A DNA stretch of 64,000 nt from Hyphobacterium indicum. GTDB taxonomy: Bacteria > Pseudomonadota > Alphaproteobacteria > Caulobacterales > Maricaulaceae. The stretch covers positions 682,001 through 746,000 of the forward strand of contig NZ_QBDX01000001.1 in NCBI RefSeq assembly GCF_003129605.1, in the 5' to 3' direction. The notes under the pieces are model-generated. The model searched no databases. It saw only the letters and a list, made by a program, of their open reading frames with translations, and was not told the DNA's origin. This document shows positions 48,207 to 56,950 of this stretch, one piece after another. Numbering within the stretch: position 1 is the stretch's first letter; the number at the start of each line of letters is the position of its first letter. Made by a program: the position numbers and the translations under genes.

Positions 48207-48739
48207 TTCTTCCGGAAACTGTCGAGGCTGACGACCTCCGCGCCATCACCCGCCTTCGCCTGAGCGCCGGCCTTGCCGGGCGCTGCAGCTTTTTTCGGCT
48301 TTGCCTTTTTCTTCGGGGCCGGTTGCAGCTTGGCGGGCTCCTCGGCCGCACCATTATTGCTGGCCGTGGCACTCGCCTGCATGACCGGCTCAAACTGCAG
48401 GTGGAAACCGACCGACGGATCATGGAAGCGGTTGACTGCCGAATACGGCACTTTGAGATATTTCGGGATGCCGCCGAATTTCAGCGTGACTTCGAAATAA
48501 TCCTCTTCCGGATGCAGATCCCAGAACTGGTGTTCCAGAACGATCGTCATTTCCTCCGGATAGCGCTCGCGCAGGCTTTCATCGATATCAACGCCCGCAC
48601 CTTCGGTCTTGAAACTGATATAGAAGTGGTGGGCCCCCGGCAGACCCTCTGGCCCGGCCGCGCGAATCAATGCTTCGCGGATGACGCCTCTTAAGGCTTC
48701 CTGCGCCATCAGATCGTAGCGCATAAGATCAGTCGCCAC
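48203..48739 (-). CDS. sspB: ClpXP adaptor SspB (alpha type)
   Basis: A 178-residue SspB, which carries ssrA-tagged proteins to ClpXP. MTIVLEHQFWDLHPEEDYFEVTLKFGGIPKYLKVPYSAVNRFHDPSVGF is the tag-binding core. After a basic Ala/Lys linker the tail VVSLDSFRKK is the ClpX-binding motif. I choose GTG 48739, which has GGGGGAG six bases upstream and gives the N-terminus expected from Caulobacter SspB; a longer frame to 48850 is probably untranslated. The tmRNA that makes the tags is only 1.7 kb away. Confidence 0.93.
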   Translation of the reverse strand: MATDLMRYDLMAQEALRGVIREALIRAAGPEGLPGAHHFYISFKTEGAGVDIDESLRERYPEEMTIVLEHQFWDLHPEEDYFEVTLKFGGIPKYLKVPYSAVNRFHDPSVGFHLQFEPVMQASATASNNGAAEEPAKLQPAPKKKAKPKKAAAPGKAGAQAKAGDGAEVVSLDSFRKK

Positions 48740-48874
48740 GATGAACTCCCCCTTGAACCGCTGATCGAAGGGTAGCCAAGCCGGACAGTCCGTCAACGAA
48801 GACTCTGATGCCGCACTGCTATTTTCTGCGAATGCGCTAGTTTGAGCCACACCATGAAAAGGGGTTGATCATCC

Positions 48875-50230
48875 ATGACCGGCGAAACCGCCTTCATACC
48901 GCCGATGCCGCCACGCCAGAGCCGCCCCCTGGGACTCCTGAAAACCGCGCAGGTCCTGCGCAATTCGCCGGTGGAAATCCTGCCCCGCGAAGCTTTCCAG
49001 TTCACACGGATTTCCGCGCCATTTCTGGGCCGGACCGTCCACACCCTGTCCGGTCCGGAGGAGATGAAGGCGGTCTTGCAGGACGATCCAGAGGCCTGGC
49101 GCAAATCGCCGCTGATCCAGCGCATGCTCCGTCCCATTCTCGGCGATGCGATCCTGACCGCTCATGGAGACTGGTGGAAGACACAGCGCAAGATCATGCA
49201 GCCCGGCTTTGTGCGCCAGCGCATCCTTGATCTCGTGCCGGCCATGTCGGAGGTCGCCGCGGCTGCGGCGGAGACGCTGGCCGGTCAGCCGGACGGCAGC
49301 GATATCACCCCGGCCCTCAATCGCGCCGCTCTCAGCGTCATTGAACGGGCCCTGTTCACCGAGGCCAATGATTTCGATCGCGGCCAGATCCGCGAGGCCA
49401 TCGAGCTGGTCTTTTCCGAGACCGGACGCACCCGCTTCACCGATCTTCTGCCTCTACCGGAAAAGACACCCCGCATTCTCGGTCCGAAAGCGCGAGGCGC
49501 GCGGAAAACCCTGCGCAATGCGGTCACGGCTGAAATCGCGGCGCGGCGAAGCGCAGCCGCCCCGCGCCAGGACATTCTTCAGCTCATGCTCGATGCGCAG
49601 GCCGATACGGGCGAGGCCGCCCTGACCGATATCGACATCCGCGACAATGTCCTCAGCCTGGTGATTGCTGGCCATGAAACCACCGCCATCGCCATTGGCT
49701 GGGCGCTCTACATTCTTGCCTGCCGGCCGGACTGGCAGGAAAAGGTCAGGGCAGAAGCCGCCAGCGTGTCCGGCGGGGCCTTCACGGCGGATGACGTGTC
49801 CCGCCTCGTTTTCACACGGCAGATCGTCGACGAGACACTGCGCCTTTACCCGCCGGCGCCGCTGGTCGGACGCCAGGCCATTCGCGATACGCAGATCTGC
49901 GAGCGGTCGGTGAAAAAGGGGGATGTGGCGATCATCGCTTTCTACGCGCTGCACCGGCACCACCGCTATTGGGACAATCCCGATGCATTCGATCCCGAAC
50001 GCTTCAGCCGCGAGAACCGGCCCACAGACCCGTGGCTGTTCAAGCCTTTCGGCGGCGGGCCGCGCGCCTGTGTCGGCTCGGTGTTTGCCCTGACCGAGGC
50101 GGTGATCATCCTCGCCACGCTGGTGCGGGATCTGGACGTCAGCCTGCCGGACGGCTTTGTGCCGCGCCCGGTGATGACGGTCACATTGCGTCCGGAAGAC
50201 GGGCTGCCGCTGGGGGTGAAAAGGAGATAA
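48875..50230 (+). CDS. Cytochrome P450
   Basis: A 451-residue soluble bacterial P450 mono-oxygenase. The oxygen-activating AGHETT is near residue 265 in the I helix, ETLRLYPPAP near residue 319 carries the ExxR, and FGGGPRACVG near residue 390-400 holds the haem cysteine. No ferredoxin or ferredoxin reductase gene is next to it, so its redox partners lie elsewhere. The substrate is unknown. It is divergent from sspB and convergent with the tmRNA. Confidence 0.93.
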   Translation: MTGETAFIPPMPPRQSRPLGLLKTAQVLRNSPVEILPREAFQFTRISAPFLGRTVHTLSGPEEMKAVLQDDPEAWRKSPLIQRMLRPILGDAILTAHGDWWKTQRKIMQPGFVRQRILDLVPAMSEVAAAAAETLAGQPDGSDITPALNRAALSVIERALFTEANDFDRGQIREAIELVFSETGRTRFTDLLPLPEKTPRILGPKARGARKTLRNAVTAEIAARRSAAAPRQDILQLMLDAQADTGEAALTDIDIRDNVLSLVIAGHETTAIAIGWALYILACRPDWQEKVRAEAASVSGGAFTADDVSRLVFTRQIVDETLRLYPPAPLVGRQAIRDTQICERSVKKGDVAIIAFYALHRHHRYWDNPDAFDPERFSRENRPTDPWLFKPFGGGPRACVGSVFALTEAVIILATLVRDLDVSLPDGFVPRPVMTVTLRPEDGLPLGVKRR

Positions 50231-50232
50231 GT

Positions 50233-50258
50233 GGGGGCTTCTGTTGCCAGGCGCCCCC
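50233..50258. terminator. Hairpin between P450 and tmRNA ends
   Basis: GGGGGC (50233) and GCCCCC (50253) pair over a 14-base loop, starting three bases after the P450 stop. It lies at the 3' end of the convergent tmRNA transcript. It could end both, or be the last helix of the tmRNA precursor. There is no clear T-tract. Confidence 0.45.
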
Positions 50259-50575
50259 GGACCCCGCCTGAGCTTGCTATGGGCTCAGGACTTTAAAGCG
50301 AGATACTCGCACCGCATTACGCGGCGAGAGCGACCTCTTCAGCATAGTTGTCGTTTGCAACTACTAAGATGGGCATTTAACGGTACCCAAGCGAACGAAA
50401 GTTACGTCTTTAGCTGCCTGTCGATCCTGATCAGCCCCATGAAAACCGGCACGTTAGCGAAGCGCCGGGAGAAATTGGTGGAGCTGCCGGGAATCGCACC
50501 CGGGTCCAGTTCAGTTATTACACGCACCATTTATCGTCATAGCTGGCGAACCAGCAAACCCAATATAGGCATGAT
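50235..50575 (-). ncRNA. ssrA: Two-piece (permuted) tmRNA
   Basis: tmRNA rescues stalled ribosomes and adds a degradation tag. The gene is permuted. The acceptor piece comes first (about 50575 to 50476), ending in a T arm and CAGCTCCACCA. An excised loop follows, then the coding piece starts with GGGGCTGATCAGGATCGACA at 50438. GGGGCTG pairs with CAGCTCC to rebuild the acceptor stem. The tag frame at 50358-50317 encodes ANDNYAEEVALAA then TAA, very like Caulobacter tags ending in AA. Outer ends are approximate. Confidence 0.93.
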
Positions 50576-50610
50576 TGACGTGAATTTGAAGTGAAGACCG
50601 CCGTGAGGCG

Positions 50611-51516
50611 CTAGATTGCCGTGAAAAGGATCAGGCCAAGGGCGACAAAAACGGCCGCTGTGACATATCCGAGAAGCAAGGGAAGGAGCCGCAAGGCCCC
50701 TCCGAGCCAGCTCGACCCATAAAATCCACGATCAAATGCCAGGATCATGCCCGCCATAAGCAGGACCGTCGTAACGGCCAGCCCGATGCCGGCCCAGAGA
50801 GGAAGAGGCAGGTAGATCGCGGAAATGATGATCGCCGCAAAGGGCAATAACAGCGCCGCATGGAAATAGAGCGCATGGACAGCATGCTCTATCAGCCGGC
50901 GTCGCGGATGAAGAATCGCGCTCAACAGGGCGAAGACGAAGACCATCAGGATCATGGCCTGGCTGGCCGCGGCGGCTGCCCTTTCTTCCACCACATCGGG
51001 ATTGTTCATGGCGAAGGCGACCAGATCCCGCACAGGGGCTGATATCCCGTTTTCAGAAGCGTCCTGCAGGATATCTTCTTGCGCATCCGCCCCCAGAATG
51101 ACCGGCGCGCCGTCCCTTGGCGGCTGGAACAGCGTGATAATCAGACCGGCCTCGCCGGCTTCATCGGCGGTGATATTGACCGCGACGATGCGGATGCCGG
51201 AGATCGCCATCGCAGCAAAGAACACAAGGCTGACAATCAGATAGAGCCGTATGGGCGGGGTGTAGCTGCGCCGCCGGCCGTCCACGAATTCCCGTGCCAC
51301 CTGTCCGGGCCGCGAGAACAGCTGCCGGAATGTACTGAGCAGACGGCCATCCCAGGTAAAAACGCCATCCAGCGCCTCGGTGAACAGGCCGATGATCGGC
51401 CGCTTCAGTTCGGCGCGCGATTGCCCGCATCGCGGACAATACTCATCCGTCAGAGGCGCGCTGCAATTGGCGCAGGTCTCTGCCGGAAGCGATGCGTTGG
51501 AATCAGCCCCTGTCAT
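50611..51516 (-). CDS. DUF3667-type membrane protein
   Basis: A 301-residue protein. A zinc-ribbon with two CxxC pairs (CANCSAPLTDEYCPRCGQ) opens the protein. The DUF3667 motif (GLFTEALDGVFTWDGRLLSTFRQLFSRPGQVAREFVDGRRRSYTPPIRLYL) follows, then four to five membrane helices in the second half. The function of this family is not known. It is isolated, following the tmRNA gene on the same strand. Confidence 0.8.
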   Translation of the reverse strand: MTGADSNASLPAETCANCSAPLTDEYCPRCGQSRAELKRPIIGLFTEALDGVFTWDGRLLSTFRQLFSRPGQVAREFVDGRRRSYTPPIRLYLIVSLVFFAAMAISGIRIVAVNITADEAGEAGLIITLFQPPRDGAPVILGADAQEDILQDASENGISAPVRDLVAFAMNNPDVVEERAAAAASQAMILMVFVFALLSAILHPRRRLIEHAVHALYFHAALLLPFAAIIISAIYLPLPLWAGIGLAVTTVLLMAGMILAFDRGFYGSSWLGGALRLLPLLLGYVTAAVFVALGLILFTAI

Positions 51517-51564
51517 GTCGGCGGGCAGGATAGCCCGCCCGCCGCTTCATGACGAGTAAAAGCC

Positions 51565-51942
51565 CTACATCGGGCCGGTCATGCAAAAGACATTCAGTTT
51601 GTTTCCATCGGGGTCCCGGAAATACCCTGCGTAGAAATTGTCCGACCGCGCACCGGCCGGGCCTTCATCCTGTGCGCCCAGCTCCATCGCCAGATTGTAG
51701 ATCTCGTCAACCTTTTCCGGGCTGTCGACCATGAGCGCCGCCATGACGCCATTGCCGACCGTGGCCGGCTTGCCGTCAAACGGCTTGGTCAGGCCGATGC
51801 CGGCCCCACCGCCCGGCTTGCCCCAGGCGATAAAAGTGTCGAACTCCATCATCCGGCCAACGCCGAGCGCGCCGCAGATCTTGTCATAGAATGCCGCCGC
51901 TTTCGGCAGGTCATTGGTTCCCAGTGTGACATATCCAAGCAT
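51565..51942 (-). CDS. VOC-family (glyoxalase-like) protein
   Basis: A 125-residue single-domain vicinal-oxygen-chelate protein. MLGYVTLGTNDLPKAAAFYDKICGALGVGRM and the C-terminal NFYAGYFRDPDGNKLNVF are the two beta-alpha-beta-beta-beta halves. The Glu/His metal pattern is only partly kept, so activity is uncertain. It is annotated in many genomes as glyoxalase-like. AGGGAAC precedes the start. Confidence 0.78.
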   Translation of the reverse strand: MLGYVTLGTNDLPKAAAFYDKICGALGVGRMMEFDTFIAWGKPGGGAGIGLTKPFDGKPATVGNGVMAALMVDSPEKVDEIYNLAMELGAQDEGPAGARSDNFYAGYFRDPDGNKLNVFCMTGPM

Positions 51943-52025
51943 TTCAATGTTCCCTCTATGTTCTGATCAGGTCAATCTATCGGAAACCCGGCTGCGTGCA
52001 AGCGAAATTCGATGACGCCTCTATG

Positions 52026-52478
52026 TCAGACGGCACGCTGTCTCTTCTGGAAGCGGGAGACGATTTCAACGAGTGCGACGGGAACAGCGTGACCGGCCAG
52101 ACCGACCGTCCACCAGATCGTCGCCCACTTCATCACAAAAGCGCCGACTGACAGATTGATCGCGATGAACACGACCATGCCCATCAGATATCCGATGAGA
52201 TGAATCAGGAAAGACAGGCGTAAACCGGACGCCACTTCCGCATTGCGCTGTTGTACAATTTCGTCGGCCTCTGTTTCGGGATCGATGCACAGCGCAATCG
52301 CTTCGACATTGAAGGCCGCGGCGATGGCCATGATGGTGTCGCGCGAGGCTTGCTCGCCATTCTCGATGCGCTGCACCGTCCGGATGCCGACACCGGCCAG
52401 CTCGGCCAGATGTTCCTGCGACCAGTGACGCTCTTCGCGCCAGCGTTTGATTTTTGCTGAGTCCGTTTTGAAAGCCAT
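52026..52478 (-). CDS. XRE-family regulator with membrane (2TM) domain
   Basis: A 150-residue fusion. A Cro/C1-type helix-turn-helix (residues about 12-60: WSQEHLAELAGVGIRTVQRIENGEQASRDTI) is followed by two membrane helices (residues about 95-115 and 120-140), as in the 2TM domain. Such proteins are thought to be membrane-bound transcription regulators. GAGGAG precedes the ATG. It is divergent from thyA across a 227-base gap. Confidence 0.8.
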   Translation of the reverse strand: MAFKTDSAKIKRWREERHWSQEHLAELAGVGIRTVQRIENGEQASRDTIMAIAAAFNVEAIALCIDPETEADEIVQQRNAEVASGLRLSFLIHLIGYLMGMVVFIAINLSVGAFVMKWATIWWTVGLAGHAVPVALVEIVSRFQKRQRAV

Positions 52479-52705
52479 GATTTGCTCCTCGGGTTAGGTT
52501 TAAGTCAGACCGGACCGAAAAGCCAAAAACCGGCTTGCTGCGCTACGTCAGCCATGCGTCAGCCACACGCCACGGGGCCGCCATTGACCCGCCAGACCGG
52601 TATTCCGGGCGCCGGCCGGTGCAGGAAGATGTGGAAAGAACGGTGATTCAGGGTGCGATCGATTATCCCGAATCGCTAGAGTATTTCATTGGAAGGAGCG
52701 CACCC

Positions 52706-53560
52706 ATGGCCAATGCAGAACGTCTGGACCAGTTTCATCCCGGCCGCTCCGGCGGTTCGGAGGTCGAGAATGCCTATCTCGATCTGCTGGAGGATATTCT
52801 GCGCAATGGCGAGCGCCAGGACGACCGTACGGGCGTCGGCACGCTGTCGGTTTTTGGCCGCCAGCTGCGTTGCGATCTGTCGAAAGGCTTTCCGCTCCTG
52901 ACCACCAAGACCGTGCATTTCAAATCCATCGCCATCGAGCTGTTCTGGTTTCTGCGCGGCGATACCAATATCCGCTGGCTGCAGGACCGCGGCGTGAAAA
53001 TCTGGGATGAATGGGCCGACGAGAACGGCGATCTCGGCCCGGTCTATGGCAAGCAATGGCGCCGCTGGGCCGGGCCGGACGGCACCGAGATCGACCAGCT
53101 GACCAATATCATCGAGCAGATCCGGACCAATCCGGCGTCACGCCGCCTGATTGTTTCCGGCTGGAATCCGGCGGACGTGCCCAATATGGCGCTGCCGCCC
53201 TGTCACACGCTCTACCAGTTCAATGTCTCGAACGGAAAACTCTCCTGCCAGCTCTATCAGCGCTCGGCCGATATGTTCCTGGGTGTGCCGTTCAACATCG
53301 CCTCCTATGCGCTGCTGACCCATCTGGTGGCGCAGGTCTGTGATCTGGAAGTGGGCGATTACATCCACACCTTTGGCGATGCGCATATCTATACGAACCA
53401 CATGGACCAGGTGAGGGAACAACTCTCGCGCACGCCGCGTGCCCTGCCGAAACTGGCGGTCAATCCGGACAAGAAGGACCTCTTCGCCTTCGAATACGAA
53501 GACGTCGCGATTGAGGGTTATGACCCGCATCCACGTATCTCCGCGCCGGTGGCGGTGTGA
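52706..53560 (+). CDS. thyA: Thymidylate synthase
   Basis: A 284-residue folate-dependent enzyme converting dUMP to d[22 protein letters not shown] near residue 34, the catalytic cysteine in [11 protein letters not shown] near residue 166, [18 protein letters not shown] and [13 protein letters not shown] are all present. I choose ATG 52706 with AAGGAG upstream; the frame is open for 57 more codons but without similarity. It overlaps the next gene as GTGTGA and lies close to folA, which regenerates its folate. Confidence 0.95.
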   Translation: MANAERLDQFHPGRSGGSEVENAYLDLLEDILRNGERQDDRTGVGTLSVFGRQLRCDLSKGFPLLTTKTVHFKSIAIELFWFLRGDTNIRWLQDRGVKIWDEWADENGDLGPVYGKQWRRWAGPDGTEIDQLTNIIEQIRTNPASRRLIVSGWNPADVPNMALPPCHTLYQFNVSNGKLSCQLYQRSADMFLGVPFNIASYALLTHLVAQVCDLEVGDYIHTFGDAHIYTNHMDQVREQLSRTPRALPKLAVNPDKKDLFAFEYEDVAIEGYDPHPRISAPVAV

Positions 53561-54006
53561 GCGGTGCCACCGAAACGCCGCCTGCCGGGCCGGCGCTCAG
53601 CGACCGGGAATTGGACCGGCTCTGGGAGTTGGCCCTGCATGAAGAGCGTGTGCTCAATGAGCGCTCCGGCTATTTCCTGATTGCGCACGCCATGCTGCTC
53701 GTATTTGCTGTTACGGCGATCGAGTATCTCCATATTTTTGCGGTCATGGCCTGCATCCTGATCGGCGCGATCATGTCCGTTCTGTGGCTAGTGGTGAACG
53801 CGCGGCAATTGCAGGAAATGCGCACAGCGGCAGGGATTGTTCGCGACAAGCTGCCCGGCTATGTCGCCTATCGAAACGCCATTCCGTCCAAGGGAATCCG
53901 GAAATTCGGCCCCGGTGCCTTTGCTTACGGCATTCCGCTCGCCGTGGCGGGCATCTGGCTGATGTTTGCCCTGGAGCGCATCTGGGGGCTGGTTTGGCCC
54001 GCGTAA
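53557..54006 (+). CDS. Hypothetical membrane protein between thyA and folA
   Basis: A 149-residue protein with three predicted membrane helices (residues about 40-58, 62-82 and 125-145) and a cytoplasmic helix rich in Glu, Arg and Leu at the N-terminus. RipA-like small membrane proteins look similar, but I cannot assign a family. The GTG start overlaps the thyA stop by four bases, and its end overlaps folA by 13 bases, so it is expressed within the folate operon. Confidence 0.65.
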   Translation: MSGATETPPAGPALSDRELDRLWELALHEERVLNERSGYFLIAHAMLLVFAVTAIEYLHIFAVMACILIGAIMSVLWLVVNARQLQEMRTAAGIVRDKLPGYVAYRNAIPSKGIRKFGPGAFAYGIPLAVAGIWLMFALERIWGLVWPA

Positions 54007-54503
54007 GTTTCGTTGTCGCGGCCGCGAAGAATGGCGTCATCGGTGCCGATGGCGATCTGCCCTGGCGGCTGAAAACCGATCTGCAGCTGTTTAAGAAACA
54101 CACGCTGGGCAAGCCGGTCATCATGGGCCGCAAGACTTGGGAAAGCCTGCCCTTCAGGCCCTTGCCGAAACGCCTCAATATTGTTGTCACGCGTGACCCC
54201 GGCTATACTGCCGAAGGTGCCTTCGTGGCCGGTGATCCCGGCGCGGCCCTCGCCGAAGCCCGCAAACAGGCGCAGCTGGATGGTGCCAGCGAGGTCTGTA
54301 TCATCGGAGGCGCGCAGATATATGCGGCAACCCGCCAGCTGGCCGACCGCATCTATCTGACCGAGGTGGAGGCCGCGCCGGAGGGTGATGCCCGGCTGGC
54401 GCCGTTCGATCCGGCCCGCTGGCGGGAAGTTTACCGCGAAGCCTTCCCGGCGGGCGAAAATGACGATCACGCCTTCACCTTCCGGATTCTCGAGCGGCGG
54501 TAA
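53994..54503 (+). CDS. folA: Dihydrofolate reductase
   Basis: A 169-residue enzyme that reduces dihydrofolate with [36 protein letters not shown] is the Met20-loop region with the catalytic acid, VIMGRKTWESLP near residue 44 binds cofactor, and CIIGGAQIYAATRQLADRIYLTEV is the second cofactor loop. No ATG or GTG is available; TTG 53994, preceded by GGGGG, is the best start and lies within the previous gene. Confidence 0.92.
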   Translation: MARVSFVVAAAKNGVIGADGDLPWRLKTDLQLFKKHTLGKPVIMGRKTWESLPFRPLPKRLNIVVTRDPGYTAEGAFVAGDPGAALAEARKQAQLDGASEVCIIGGAQIYAATRQLADRIYLTEVEAAPEGDARLAPFDPARWREVYREAFPAGENDDHAFTFRILERR

Positions 54504-54582
54504 GGGGGACGCGCAGCACACCCGTTCCGCTTGAAACGCAAGGCAAAGGCGTCCACATACACGCGCAAGACTGACCTTTAAC

Positions 54583-54595
54583 GGAGGAATGCTCC
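54583..54595 (+). promoter_or_regulatory. hflK ribosome binding site inside a small hairpin
   Basis: GGAG-GAATG-CTCC, four bases before the hflK ATG, can fold on itself and hide the Shine-Dalgarno sequence. An alternative fold pairs AGGA with TCCT. This could dampen translation or act as a weak temperature switch. The stem is short. Confidence 0.3.
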
Positions 54596-54598
54596 TAA

Positions 54599-55753
54599 AT
54601 GCCCTGGAATGATAATGCAGGTGGAGGCGGCGGTGGCCCTTGGGGCTCCGGCGGCAATGGCGACAGGAACCGGAACAATCCCTGGGGACAGAATGGCGGC
54701 GGCGGTGGTGGCCGTAGCGGTCAGGAACCCCCGGATCTCGATGAACTCGTCGGCAAGCTCCAGAACGGATTGCGCGGCCTTTTCGGCGGCAGCGGCGGAT
54801 CTGGCGGCTCCGGCGGAGGAAAGTCGGGCGGCAAGGGCAGCGGCATATTCGGGGCCATCCTGATTGCCGCGGCGATCGGTTTTGGTGTGATCATCTGGCC
54901 GGGCCAGTCCGTCTATCAGGTGCAACCCTCGGAAGTCGGCGTGGTCATGCGCTTCGGCGAATATGTGCGCACCGCACCGCCGGGCCTGAATCTGAAACTG
55001 CCCTGGCCGATTGAAACGGTCGAGCGGCCCAATGTCACCGAAACCCGCACGATTTCCATCGGTAATAACAATATCGCCGAAAGCCAGATGCTGACGCGCG
55101 ACGAGAATATCGTCGACATCGCTTTCGAGGTGCAGTGGCGCGTCGATACCGCGAATATCGACAATTTCGTTTTCAATGTCCGCGACCCCGAAGCGGCTGT
55201 CCGTGCCGTCGCCGAGAGTGCGATGCGGGAAGTTGCGGGAACCTCGGATCTGGTCCCGATCATCACAACGGCCCGCGCAGAAGTGTCCCAACGCACGCGG
55301 CAGGTGATGCAGGAGACGCTGGATGAGTATGAAGCGGGCATTCAGGTGCTGCAGGTCAACCTCGAGCGCGCCCAGGCCCCGCAATCGGTGATCGACGCCT
55401 TCCGGGATGTCGATTCTGCGGCGCAGGATGCCGAACGGGTGAGGCTGAACGCCACCGCGCATGCCAACCGGGTCATTCCGGAAGCCCGCGGTACAGCGGC
55501 CCAGACCATCCAGGCGGCGACCGCCTATCGCGACTCGGTGATTGCCGAAGCGCAGGGTGATGCCGACCGCTTTGTGGCGATCTACGAGGAATATGCTGCG
55601 GCACCGGATGTCACACGCCGGCGCATGTATCTGGAAACCATGGAACGGGTGCTCGGTAATTCCGAGCTGATCATCCTGGACGAGCAAGGCGGAGCGGTCC
55701 CGTATCTGCCGCTTGACCAGCTTGGCCGCAACCGTACGCAGGGAGGTCAGTAA
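54599..55753 (+). CDS. hflK: FtsH modulator HflK
   Basis: A 384-residue SPFH/prohibitin protein. A glycine- and asparagine-rich cytoplasmic head (residues 1-80, with GGGGGGPWGSGG and similar runs) precedes one membrane helix (about residues 84-102). The SPFH domain (YQVQPSEVGVVMRFGEYV onward) and a long helix follow. HflK and HflC form a cage that surrounds and restrains the FtsH protease. It is coupled to hflC by a one-base stop/start overlap. Confidence 0.94.
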   Translation: MPWNDNAGGGGGGPWGSGGNGDRNRNNPWGQNGGGGGGRSGQEPPDLDELVGKLQNGLRGLFGGSGGSGGSGGGKSGGKGSGIFGAILIAAAIGFGVIIWPGQSVYQVQPSEVGVVMRFGEYVRTAPPGLNLKLPWPIETVERPNVTETRTISIGNNNIAESQMLTRDENIVDIAFEVQWRVDTANIDNFVFNVRDPEAAVRAVAESAMREVAGTSDLVPIITTARAEVSQRTRQVMQETLDEYEAGIQVLQVNLERAQAPQSVIDAFRDVDSAAQDAERVRLNATAHANRVIPEARGTAAQTIQAATAYRDSVIAEAQGDADRFVAIYEEYAAAPDVTRRRMYLETMERVLGNSELIILDEQGGAVPYLPLDQLGRNRTQGGQ

Positions 55754-56643
55754 TGGGCCGTCTAATATCCACACTGATCATCGTGATCGCGATCGGCGGC
55801 GCGATTGTGCTGTCCCAGAGCGTGTTTGTCGTCAATGAGCGTCAGAGCGCCCTGATCCTGCAATTCGGCAACCCCGTCGGCGTGGTCAATGAAATGGGGG
55901 CCGACAATGCCGGCCTGCATTTCAAGATGCCGTTCGTCACCCAGGTGATTTATTTCGACAAGCGCAATATCGAATTCGACATGCAGCCGGAAGAAATCCA
56001 GGCGGCCGATCAGGAACGGCTCGTCGTTGATGCCTTCCTGCGTTACCGGATTTCTGATCCCTTGCGCTTCTACCAGACCGTTCGGGATGAGCTTGGTGTC
56101 CGTGGCCGCTTGCGGTCGATCATGAATGACAGCCTGCGCGGCGTGATCGCGTCTATCCCGTCGGAGGATGTGATTTCTGGACAGCGCTCCGAATTGATGG
56201 AGCGGGTGCAATCGGCTGTGGAAGCCCAGGTGCGGACCCAGGATCTGGGCATCGATGTCATTGATGTACGTATCCTCCGGGCCGATTTGCCGGCGACGAT
56301 TGCCGAACGCGTCTTCCAGCGTATGCGCTCGGAGCGGGAGCAGGAAGCTGCCGGCATTCGTGCACGTGGGGAGCAGGTGGCGCAGGAAATCCGTGCCGAA
56401 GCTGATCGTGATGCCCGCATCATCGAGGCCGAAGCCCGCGCCGATGCCCAGCGTCTCCGGGGTGAGGGTGATGCGCAACGGAATTCGATTTACGCGCAAG
56501 CGTATAATCGTGATCCGGAATTCTTTGCCTTCTACCGCTCCATGCTGGCCTATGAAGAAGCCATCCAGAGCGGCACGCCGATCATTGTTCCGCCGGACTC
56601 GGAATTCTTCGAGTATTTCAGCGCGGAGAATGGGGACAATTAG
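55753..56643 (+). CDS. hflC: FtsH modulator HflC
   Basis: A 296-residue SPFH protein, partner of HflK. A single membrane helix near the N-terminus (residues about 4-25) is followed by FVVNERQSALILQFGNPVG and the SPFH domain. A long Arg/Glu/Ala helix comes next (ERVFQRMRSEREQEAAGIRARGEQVAQEIRAEADRDARII) and then GEGDAQRNSIYAQAYNRDPEFFAFYRS, which is diagnostic for HflC. Confidence 0.95.
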   Translation: MGRLISTLIIVIAIGGAIVLSQSVFVVNERQSALILQFGNPVGVVNEMGADNAGLHFKMPFVTQVIYFDKRNIEFDMQPEEIQAADQERLVVDAFLRYRISDPLRFYQTVRDELGVRGRLRSIMNDSLRGVIASIPSEDVISGQRSELMERVQSAVEAQVRTQDLGIDVIDVRILRADLPATIAERVFQRMRSEREQEAAGIRARGEQVAQEIRAEADRDARIIEAEARADAQRLRGEGDAQRNSIYAQAYNRDPEFFAFYRSMLAYEEAIQSGTPIIVPPDSEFFEYFSAENGDN

Positions 56644-56652
56644 AGCGCGGTC

Positions 56653-56853
56653 ATGCTGATCTACATCCTTCTGGGTGTGGGGCTGGCGCTGGCGGTGGAA
56701 GGCTTTGTCTATGCCGCCGCTCCGGATGCGATGAAACGCATGATGGCCGAAGTCCTGAACAGCCCGGCCGGTGCCTTGCGCATCGCCGGGCTGCTTGCTT
56801 TGGCGGTGGGCGTGGCCCTGGTCGCCCTGGCACGCCATCTAGGTGCCACATGA
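56653..56853 (+). CDS. DUF2065 small membrane protein
   Basis: A 66-residue protein with two membrane helices. The pattern (LLGVGLALAVEGFVYAAAPDAMKRM then LRIAGLLALAVGVALVALAR) fits the DUF2065/YjeT family, which often lies next to hflC in proteobacteria. Its role is unknown; the constant neighbourhood suggests a link to the HflKC-FtsH or Deg quality-control system. Confidence 0.8.
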   Translation: MLIYILLGVGLALAVEGFVYAAAPDAMKRMMAEVLNSPAGALRIAGLLALAVGVALVALARHLGAT

Positions 56854-56950
56854 CGTCCTGCACATAATCCTGACGAATTCGTCAGTCACCTTGCCCCGTG
56901 CCGCACTTCGCGGCATGACTGTGCCGCAACTGACCCTTCAGGAGACCTGT

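Noticed and set aside
50461-50500. A possible tRNA 3' half (T arm and CCA)
   Set aside because: On the minus strand it is the acceptor piece of the permuted tmRNA; the acceptor stem pairs with GGGGCTG of the coding piece at 50438.
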